From contig DVGH01000028.1 of assembly GCA_018712865.1 (NCBI GenBank), forward strand, positions 1 to 11,327: DNA of 11,327 bases. The letters run 5' to 3'. A program made the translations under genes and the position numbers. Source of the stretch: Scatavimonas merdipullorum. Lineage in GTDB: Bacteria; Bacillota; Clostridia; Oscillospirales; Acutalibacteraceae. Every line of letters begins with the position of its first letter. Position 1 is the first letter of the stretch. The notes under the pieces are model-generated. The model did not search any database. It was not told the DNA's origin and worked only from the letters and a program-made list of their open reading frames with translations. Below, in pieces: positions 1 to 5,385 of this stretch.

Positions 1-266
1 TGTCCATTGAAAAATCCTCCGTTATAATATATTCGCACATACATCACAGTTCTCCGATTGCCACACTCTGTTATATCTTGTTATGAGATTTTTTTGCCCT
101 TGTATTTGCCCTTATGAGCAATGAGGGAAAGAGTAAACTTGTGTGTAACCGTATAAAGAGATAAGGCGAACACATTGCGATAAATCCTTTATTTTCAAGG
201 CTTTTGGAGGATTTTATTAAAACACTGTAACCTCCGTTGAGAGGTCATAATTTATTGATATTCAAA
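1..266. other. Left-edge non-coding stretch, with possible start of an off-window minus gene
   Basis: I see no convincing complete gene here. On the minus strand a GGAGG at about 15-19 stands 7 bases before an ATG at 7-5, and a second possible start is the ATG at 44-42. In both frames no stop is seen before the left edge, so a gene may begin here and run out of the window. A TTTGCCCTT motif occurs twice in tandem around 88-112. No integrase, tRNA end or paired repeat can be seen inside the window, so an attachment site cannot be claimed. Confidence 0.25.
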
Positions 267-551
267 TTAATAATCTTTGAACTCATCCGGATGCTTTTGG
301 GGAAGCATATCGGCCTTTCCCTGAATCTGTCCGGCAATTTCAGAAATGTCGATTCCTGAATACTTCCTTGCAGCTTTCAAAAGCCACAGGATTTCGTTTC
401 TGCTTATGGTGATCTCAAAGCCTGTATATCTCTCCCAAAACCATTTGCTTTCCGACACTTCCCGGATCGGATCATGGTAAGAGATCAGCAGAAAGTCATC
501 TTTCAGAAATTGTCTCGAGCCGTCAGCAGTGGCCAGTAATCCGCCCTCGCA
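267..551 (-). pseudogene. 3' fragment of an unrecognised gene
   Basis: This minus-strand frame is open for 94 codons from a TGA at 552-554 to a TAA at 267. It reads like protein: an acidic/hydrophobic stretch (KDDFLLISYHDP), then an aromatic segment (SKWFWERYTGF) and an amphipathic helix (LWLLKAARKY), ending in KHPDEFKDY. There is no ATG with a ribosome site. The only candidate start is GTG at 458, which would cut off the preceding readable residues, so I treat it as the 5'-truncated end of a gene. I do not recognise the family. Its first 16 or so codons overlap the end of the metallophosphoesterase fragment in another frame, which suggests a deletion joined two genes. The alternative is a small intact gene with a non-standard start. 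Confidence 0.4.
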
Positions 552-951
552 TCATTATGGATATGTCCGTGGATCATATATGACCTTTGGGCGTGCTTCC
601 ATGTGACCATTGGATAGTGGCACAAGGTAAGGGAGTGCTGCCCGTCGGTGGTTTCAAGGAATTTGTCAATGCTTTCAAAATATCTCAAAATATCGGCCTT
701 TGTCATCCATGAGCTATCGTGATTGCCTATGGTCAAACGCTTTTTCCCTTTGAGCCGTTTAAGGACTTCTTCAAAATTGACTGACCGAAAAACATATCGC
801 CAAGGATATATATGATATCGTTGCCTTTAACCCGGCTGTTCCAGTTTGCAATCAAAGCCTCATCCATCTCTGCGGCACAGGTGAAGGGACGGTTGCAAAA
901 GCGGATGATGTTTTCATGCCAGAAATGGGTATCCGCAGTAAAATAAATCAT
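503..951 (-). pseudogene. Metallophosphoesterase, frameshifted and 3'-truncated
   Basis: This was a calcineurin-like phosphoesterase of the short type common in clostridial genomes. Starting at ATG 951, preceded by GGAGGAAGGAG, the product opens with the metal-binding motif (FTADTHFWHENI), followed by GDMFFG. The frame then ends early at 733. A second frame, continuing without a gap, carries the remaining signature: KGKKRLTIGNHDSSW, then LCHYPM and HGHIHND, ending at 503. A single base lost around 775-782 (minus-strand GGTCAGTCAATTTT) would account for the shift, because the second frame reads NFEEVLKRLKGKK directly from that point. The expected C-terminal tail after the HGHIHN region is missing. 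The D-H, GD, GNHD and GHxH motifs are all present in pieces, so the family call is firm. As it stands no complete enzyme can be made unless ribosomes shift frame. Confidence 0.75.
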
Positions 952-970
952 GTTTCTTTTCTCCTTCCTC

Positions 971-1008
971 CAAATAAATAAACAGAGCTGCCGAATACGA
1001 CAGCCCTG
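971..1008 (-). terminator. Intrinsic terminator ahead of the phosphoesterase gene
   Basis: On the minus strand an 11-bp stem (arms 998-1008 and 983-993, two G-U pairs, loop TATT) is followed by TTTATTTATTT. It ends one base before the GGAGG of the phosphoesterase, so there is no room for a separate promoter between them. It therefore either closes the short ORFs upstream or acts as an attenuator for the phosphoesterase. Confidence 0.65.
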
Positions 1009-1078
1009 CACAAAAATTAAAAATACCGGAATTTACCGTTTTCGCTTGCGCCGTATGCATGAAAAGTCCATATACAGT

Positions 1079-1153
1079 TTAAACCCGGATTTCACAGAGG
1101 ACAATCCGAGCGTAATGTGATTGATTCGATTTGGAAATTATGGTATGCAGCAT
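1079..1153 (-). CDS. Putative 24-residue small protein or leader peptide
   Basis: ATG at 1153 is preceded by AAGGAGG with an 8-base spacing, the strongest ribosome site in this part of the window, and the frame closes at a TAA 24 codons later. The peptide starts MLHTIISKSNQSHYARIVL and is basic and mildly hydrophobic, with no motif that I recognise. It sits between a stop-truncated helix-turn-helix gene and a terminator. It could be a leader peptide for that terminator, the start of a gene cut short by decay, or a genuine small protein. The evidence is the ribosome site and position only. Confidence 0.35.
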   Translation of the reverse strand: MLHTIISKSNQSHYARIVLCEIRV

Positions 1154-1157
1154 CGTT

Positions 1158-1283
1158 TTATCCTCCTTCGGGTAGTGAGTCGTAATGGATATGATACACG
1201 GTTTCGGGCGTATGTCAAATGTGGACACGGCGGGTGCTGAGCCCCCATTTTTCCGCCGCCTGCGATACTTTGATATAATCCAT
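1158..1283 (-). pseudogene. Helix-turn-helix (excisionase/MerR-like) protein, stop-truncated
   Basis: ATG at 1283 follows GGAGGT at a 7-base spacing. The first 22 residues (MDYIKVSQAAEKWGLSTRRV and HI) match the N-terminal winged helix of the small DNA-binding proteins of Gram-positive mobile elements, in which AAEKWG-S-RRV is the recognition core. A TGA at 1215-1217 then stops the frame just where a Cys or Leu-Cys and the wing would be expected. After the stop the same frame stays open for 18 codons (HTPETVYHIHYDSLPEGG) to a TAA at 1158, overlapping the next gene's ribosome site. The continuation does not look like the usual wing (G-V-K-xx-R-W-xIP), so a deletion joining two sequences is as likely as a point stop. 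Confidence 0.5.
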
Positions 1284-1319
1284 GTCGCACCTCCGCGCAA
1301 ATTCTGCAGTTCTGTCCAT

Positions 1320-1348
1320 ATTTTACCACGTAATCGGAATAATATCAA
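1320..1348 (-). promoter_or_regulatory. Sigma-A type promoter for the minus-strand remnant operon
   Basis: On the minus strand TTGATA (1343-1348), a 17-base spacer and TAAAAT (1320-1325) lie about 37 bases upstream of the helix-turn-helix start codon. A TTGACA overlaps just upstream (1349-1354) but its spacing to the -10 is 23. Transcription would run through the small ORFs to the terminator at 971-1008. Confidence 0.5.
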
Positions 1349-1442
1349 TGTCAATCCGGCCAATATGCGCCAATTTCATTCCAAAAATAAAATTTTAGGT
1401 ATCTTGTTTTGCTCTTGTGGTAAGTGGTAGAAATAAATACAA

Positions 1443-1471
1443 TTGAAAAACATTGGAAGTGATGATAAGAT
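1443..1471 (+). promoter_or_regulatory. Candidate sigma-A promoter for the helicase-nuclease gene
   Basis: TTGAAA (1443-1448), a 17-base spacer and TAAGAT (1466-1471) precede the helicase start by 53 bases. The leader is A-rich and ends in AAAGGA, 9 bases before the ATG. It diverges from the minus-strand promoter at 1320-1348, with about 95 bases between the two -35 elements. Confidence 0.45.
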
Positions 1472-1524
1472 TAAAAACATAGATATGCTACAAAAAGTAT
1501 AAGACTCGTAAAGGATATAACAAT

Positions 1525-4260
1525 ATGGACATAGAAAAAACAATGATTCTTGTTAAGGGCGAGGACAAAACAGAGACGGTTGCCGCTGTTTCCTTTGATA
1601 CCGCCAGCCGAAAAACACAGGTAACATATATTGGCGGACGTTCCTATTCTTATAACTCGGCGAACGTGATGGTTCTGGAAAATCCCAAAAGCTTTGACCT
1701 GAACGAAAGGGTAGCCTATATAAATGGGGTACCTGTTTATGAACCTCGGCTCATACTCGATTTTAAAAACCGCATACGGATTATTCATAAAAACGGCACT
1801 GCGCAAATAATAAAGCCCGAAGAGCTATCGCTTGTGGAAAACGGCTCCTCCGATAAAAATGCTCAGCGAATCTTGGCGTATTTGCATGAGATTTCAAGGT
1901 ACACAGCAAACGATCCGGAGGAAGAAGCATTTTTAAAGCAGGAGATGGATCAGCTAACATTCGTTCATCCTGAAAGCGTGTTAGGATGGTATTTGAACCG
2001 TCAGCCCGTTGAAAACAGAACGCCGTCCATGAACGGCATTATTTTTCCGTTCCGGTTTAATCTTAGCCAGAAAGCTGCGCTTGAAAATGCCCTTACCCAT
2101 TCCATGTCTGTGATCGAGGGACCACCAGGTACAGGAAAAACACAAACGATTTTAAATATCCTGGCGAACCTTGTGGCTATTCAGGGGCAAAGTGTAGCAG
2201 TGGTTTCCAATAACAACGAAGCGGTCAAGAATGTTATTGAGAAAATGAAGAAGAAGGGGTATGGTTTTCTCACAGCGTTGCTTGGAAAAAAGAAGAATCA
2301 AGATACTTTCTTCGCCGATCCGCCGGTAGCCCATGTGGATGATTGGAACTGTCCAGAAGAGAAGGAAGAACTTGTCCAAATGATTGAGAGCCTGAATGTG
2401 CGGCTGAATACTCTGTTAAAGATCGATAGAAAAAGGGCACGGCTGAAACAGGAGTTGCAGGCATGGCAATTGGAGCAGGAGCATTTCAACGAGTATTACA
2501 GCCGTCAGGATGTCGTTGAAATTGAAAAACTTCCCCTGTTAAGAGCAAATTCGGACCGGATTATTTCCTTCCTTGCGGAAACCTCTCTGGCGAAAGAACG
2601 CGAGTACACGGAAAAGCTGATGTATAAGCTGAGAATGTTCATAAAATACAAAGGTGCTTTCCGAAAGCTACAGCAGCAGGAGGCTTCTGTATTGCTGTTG
2701 CTTGAACGAGCATTTTACCAAAAGCAAATTCAAAAACTGGAGAACGATGTCGCATCTTTGGAAGGTCAGTTGCACGGCGCATCGTTTGACACACTGCTGG
2801 AACAGCATCAACAGGTTTCCGAAAAGCTGTTTCGCAAGTGTCTGTATCAAAGTCACCGCGAACGAACCGATGGCGGCTTTACGAAAAAGAACTTTAAGGT
2901 AAGATTCCAGCAGTTTATTGGGGCCTATCCCATTATTCTCAGTACGACGCATGCTTTACGCCGCTCCATTCCAAAGAACTATTTGCTTGATTATGTCATT
3001 ATCGATGAAGCATCACAGGTGGACTTGATTACCGGCGTACTGGCTTTTTCCTGTTGCCGCAATGTCATTGTGGTGGGCGACACAAAACAGCTCCCTCAGA
3101 TTACCGATCAAAAAATTCAACCTCAGTTAAAAAATATTCCGCCGGAACCTGTATACAACTATTTTAACCACAGCATCCTGTCCTCTATCATCGAGTTATA
3201 TGGCGATCATCTGCCGCGCGTGGTTCTCCGGGAGCATTACCGCTGTCACCCTCAAATTATCGAATTTTGCAATCAAAAATACTATGACGGCAAGCTGATT
3301 CCTTATACCAACCCGGATTTGTCACATACCCCGCTTGTACTGTATAAAACGGCAGAAGGAAACCATATGCGTAGAGTTACGCATGGGGAAAAACAAGGAA
3401 CATATAATCAGCGGGAGCTGGATGTAACGGTTGAAGAGATTTTGCAAAATCCTGATCTCGCAACCGAGAATAGCCAAATCGGCTTTGTAACGCCGTACCG
3501 TAAACAGGCGAATGTTGCCAGCAGCCTGATGCCGGACGGGATTGAAAGTGATACTGTCCACAAGTATCAGGGACGTGAAAAAGACTTGATGATATTGTCC
3601 ACCGTATTGGATGGTTCATGGCAGGGCCAGCGAGGGTTGGAATTCGTGGACGATCCCCATATGGTAAACGTAGCCGTATCCCGTGCTATCAAGCAATTCG
3701 TTTTGGTTACGGATCATGATTTGTTTTATAAAAAGGGAAAGAACATCGGCGATCTGATTCGCTATATGCAGTACAGTACGCTCGATGAAAATGTCATTGA
3801 AAGTCAGGTGGTATCGGTTTTCGACTTGTTGTATAAGCAGTATTCCCGAAAGCTACTCCCTCTGAAAGCCAAGATGGACTCGACGGCACGGTATCAATCA
3901 GAAGAGGCACTCCGTGTGTTGTTGGAGGAAATCCTCACACAGCCGCAATATGATCGTTTTAGCTACGTACAGGGGATGCTGCTACGTAACCTCTTAAATA
4001 CCGTGGAAAACCTCAGTGACGAAGAATTGGCTTACGTCAACAGCCGTGCTTCTTTGGATTTTGTCGTATATTATAAGCAGGATAAGTCCTGCAAATTGGT
4101 GGTGGAAGTGGATGGTTTTGCTTTCCATGAAAACAGGCCGGAGCAGCTTCGGCGCGATGCGCTCAAAGACTCTATTCTAAAAAAATACGAAATTCCTTTT
4201 TTACGACTTGCCACCAATGGCAGCAGAGAACGGGAGCGGATTCTTCGGGCCTTGGAATAA
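1525..4260 (+). CDS. SF1 DNA2/NAM7-type helicase with C-terminal Vsr/DUF2726-like nuclease domain
   Basis: This 911-residue cytoplasmic protein carries a full set of SF1B (UPF1/DNA2-like) helicase motifs: Walker A GPPGTGKT at 199-206, Walker B DEAS at 494-497, motif III GDTKQLPQ at 518-525, motif IV REHYRCHP at 569-576, motif V VHKYQGRE at 678-685 and motif VI VNVAVSRA at 714-721. Residues 1-150 form a beta-rich N-terminal part with no family I can name, and about 275-430 is a charged, probably coiled-coil insert between motifs I and II. The last 70 residues are nuclease-like: D845 in LDFVV, E861-V-D863-G, H868, then a basic helix and a PFLRL strand, the D...ExDG..H pattern of Vsr/DUF559/DUF2726 endonucleases. 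Helicase-Vsr fusions are known in phage defence systems. Here it stands alone, with its own promoter and terminator, next to decayed mobile genes. A role in defence is inferred from architecture; repair is the alternative. The start is supported by AAAGGA at 1510-1515. Confidence 0.88.
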   Translation: MDIEKTMILVKGEDKTETVAAVSFDTASRKTQVTYIGGRSYSYNSANVMVLENPKSFDLNERVAYINGVPVYEPRLILDFKNRIRIIHKNGTAQIIKPEELSLVENGSSDKNAQRILAYLHEISRYTANDPEEEAFLKQEMDQLTFVHPESVLGWYLNRQPVENRTPSMNGIIFPFRFNLSQKAALENALTHSMSVIEGPPGTGKTQTILNILANLVAIQGQSVAVVSNNNEAVKNVIEKMKKKGYGFLTALLGKKKNQDTFFADPPVAHVDDWNCPEEKEELVQMIESLNVRLNTLLKIDRKRARLKQELQAWQLEQEHFNEYYSRQDVVEIEKLPLLRANSDRIISFLAETSLAKEREYTEKLMYKLRMFIKYKGAFRKLQQQEASVLLLLERAFYQKQIQKLENDVASLEGQLHGASFDTLLEQHQQVSEKLFRKCLYQSHRERTDGGFTKKNFKVRFQQFIGAYPIILSTTHALRRSIPKNYLLDYVIIDEASQVDLITGVLAFSCCRNVIVVGDTKQLPQITDQKIQPQLKNIPPEPVYNYFNHSILSSIIELYGDHLPRVVLREHYRCHPQIIEFCNQKYYDGKLIPYTNPDLSHTPLVLYKTAEGNHMRRVTHGEKQGTYNQRELDVTVEEILQNPDLATENSQIGFVTPYRKQANVASSLMPDGIESDTVHKYQGREKDLMILSTVLDGSWQGQRGLEFVDDPHMVNVAVSRAIKQFVLVTDHDLFYKKGKNIGDLIRYMQYSTLDENVIESQVVSVFDLLYKQYSRKLLPLKAKMDSTARYQSEEALRVLLEEILTQPQYDRFSYVQGMLLRNLLNTVENLSDEELAYVNSRASLDFVVYYKQDKSCKLVVEVDGFAFHENRPEQLRRDALKDSILKKYEIPFLRLATNGSRERERILRALE

Positions 4261-4367
4261 GCGCTGCCTGCGTTCATCGGTAGGACAATCGGGATCGTAC
4301 TCGTCCACCCATGGCTTTCTTTGTGTGAATTCCACACCCTGACCCGCATCCATTCCATCGCCGCCAC

Positions 4368-4402
4368 GTCGGAGCAAAGTTCGCTTTGCTCCGGCTTATT
4401 TT
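4368..4402 (+). terminator. Intrinsic terminator of the helicase gene
   Basis: A perfect 10-bp stem (CGGAGCAAAG at 4370-4379 and CTTTGCTCCG at 4384-4393) closes on a stable TTCG tetraloop, extended by two further pairs, and is followed by GCTTATTTTTTG. It lies about 110 bases after the helicase stop codon. The T-run is only on the plus strand. Confidence 0.8.
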
Positions 4403-4490
4403 TTGTCTGCGACCGTAAATAAGCCATCTGCCCGCTCCCTTGCTCCTCCTTTTTCGCAAAAAGTCATGCTTGCTGGGACTATACCTTAAA

Positions 4491-4506
4491 ACGTGGACAT
4501 CCACGT
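4491..4506. repeat. Short perfect palindrome
   Basis: ACGTGGA-CA-TCCACGT is a perfect inverted repeat with a 2-base centre. On the minus strand it is followed by TTTTAAGG, so it could be a weak terminator or a protein-binding site. No neighbouring gene start shows which it is. Confidence 0.4.
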
Positions 4507-4534
4507 CTGCGCGACATTAATAACATTATGTTTA

Positions 4535-4587
4535 AAACAGTACTACACGGTGTCAAAATCGCCATCGTGCAGTACTGTTTCTTTTAA
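4535..4587. terminator. Terminator at the end of the frd operon, possibly bidirectional
   Basis: Arms 4535-4551 and 4562-4580 form a long stem: 10 perfect pairs (AAACAGTACT with AGTACTGTTT), one A-C mismatch and about seven more pairs. It is flanked by T-runs on both strands (TTTCTTTT on plus, GTTTTAAAC on minus). It separates the plus-strand helicase from the minus-strand reductase operon. It lies 112 bases beyond the called frdB stop, but only 12 bases beyond the stop of the alternative frame at 4593. Confidence 0.75.
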
Positions 4588-4592
4588 TATTA

Positions 4593-4716
4593 TTATTTAG
4601 TGTATAGCGCGTCGGGTAAATTTGCCTTCTGGGTTTCAATCCGCCGAAAAATAGCTTGCAGTTTTTCACCGCCGGTTTTAGCCAGAGCGGTTTTACTGTT
4701 TACCGTGCTTGCCAAA
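4593..4716 (-). other. Out-of-frame continuation of frdB (likely displaced C-terminus)
   Basis: One frame over from frdB, the minus strand reads LASTVNSKTALAKTGGEK and then LQAIFRRIETQKANLPDALYTK before a TAA at 4593-4595. If one T of the TTTT run (4714-4717) in the codons for Arg223-Phe224 were absent, frdB would continue straight into it and give a product of about 263 residues. The terminator stem then follows 12 bases after the stop, the expected spacing. Either frdB carries a one-base insertion or the base call is wrong. Confidence 0.45.
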
Positions 4717-5385
4717 ACGGTTCATCTTTGCCATAGAAGCTAAAGTATCAATCTCCATTGGACAAACCTTTATGCAGGAAAGAGCCTTGGAGCATCCGGT
4801 TGCAAAATGTTTGGCATACTCTTTTTTCAATTTTTCACTGCGATCAGCACTCTGGAGCGAAAGCAGGTATACTTCGTTTGCAAAAAGTGCGCCAAAAAAA
4901 CTTTCCCCTTTGCTGTAATTGGGACAGACCTCAAGACAAAGGCCGCACTTGAGACACTTTGCAGCAGAATATAATTGTGGAAAATCCTTCTTATCTAACT
5001 TTTTATACGCTCCCAGATACGCTTCTGCTTTGTGAAAATGCTCCTCAATCATGCTGCGGTCTACAATCAGATCTGCTACTACCGGAAATTTTGAGAGCGG
5101 CTCCAAGGTCAGCTTATCACATTTTATATCACGCAGAAAAGTCGCACACGCAAGCTTGGGGGTTCCATTTATTACCATCGCGCAAGCACCGCACATTTTT
5201 TGTGAACAACTGCATTCCCAACGAATACGGGGCGCTGCGTTTCCTTCTATGTCATAGAGGTCATCGGTATAGTTAAGCTTGTCAAGCAGGGCGCTTACGG
5301 TCATATCCAGCGTGGTATCACATTGAAAGGATTGCCAATACGGGACGCTTGCTGCATCTTGCTGCCGTTTAATTTTTATAAGCAT
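4693..5385 (-). CDS. frdB: Fumarate reductase/succinate dehydrogenase iron-sulfur subunit
   Basis: This is the electron-transfer subunit, linking the flavoprotein to the membrane heme/quinone site through three iron-sulfur clusters. All ligands are visible in the 230-residue frame. The plant-ferredoxin-like [2Fe-2S] site is C60, C65, C68 and C80 (CSQKMCGACAM, then LAC). The bacterial-ferredoxin domain has CLKCGLCLEVCP (C144, C147, C150, C154) and GCSKALSCIKVCP (C198, C204, C208), which together supply the [4Fe-4S] and [3Fe-4S] clusters. The spacing is that of FrdB/SdhB. Its ATG lies inside the last codons of frdA (ATGCTTATAA, 10-base overlap), so the two are translationally coupled. Length is normal for the family, but the 3' end appears frameshifted after about residue 223; none of the cluster ligands is affected. 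Confidence 0.9.
   Translation of the reverse strand: MLIKIKRQQDAASVPYWQSFQCDTTLDMTVSALLDKLNYTDDLYDIEGNAAPRIRWECSCSQKMCGACAMVINGTPKLACATFLRDIKCDKLTLEPLSKFPVVADLIVDRSMIEEHFHKAEAYLGAYKKLDKKDFPQLYSAAKCLKCGLCLEVCPNYSKGESFFGALFANEVYLLSLQSADRSEKLKKEYAKHFATGCSKALSCIKVCPMEIDTLASMAKMNRFGKHGKQ

Larger units (their letters stand above)
4261..4534. other. Gene-poor stretch after the helicase
   Basis: No convincing gene is present. All three minus-strand frames show protein-like pieces: one opens at ATG 4427 with MAYLRSQTKNKPEQSEL, a second reads RRGGDGMDAGQGVEFTQ and continues KPWVDEYDPDCPTDERR, and a third begins at GTG 4504. None has a good ribosome site at normal spacing and all run across the helicase terminator hairpin. 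The most likely reading is the decayed end of a mobile-element gene on the minus strand, but I cannot name it. Confidence 0.3.

Noticed and set aside
88..112. Repeated TTTGCCCTT near the left edge as a CRISPR or attachment site
   Set aside because: There are only two 9-base copies, no regular spacers, no integrase and no matching repeat elsewhere that I could find.
1185..1430. 81-codon plus-strand frame before the helicase
   Set aside because: It is antisense to the helix-turn-helix remnant, has no ribosome site, and overlaps the minus-strand promoter at 1320-1348.
4959..5276. Plus-strand frame within frdB
   Set aside because: It is the complement of the cysteine-motif region of frdB, and all cluster ligands read correctly on the minus strand.
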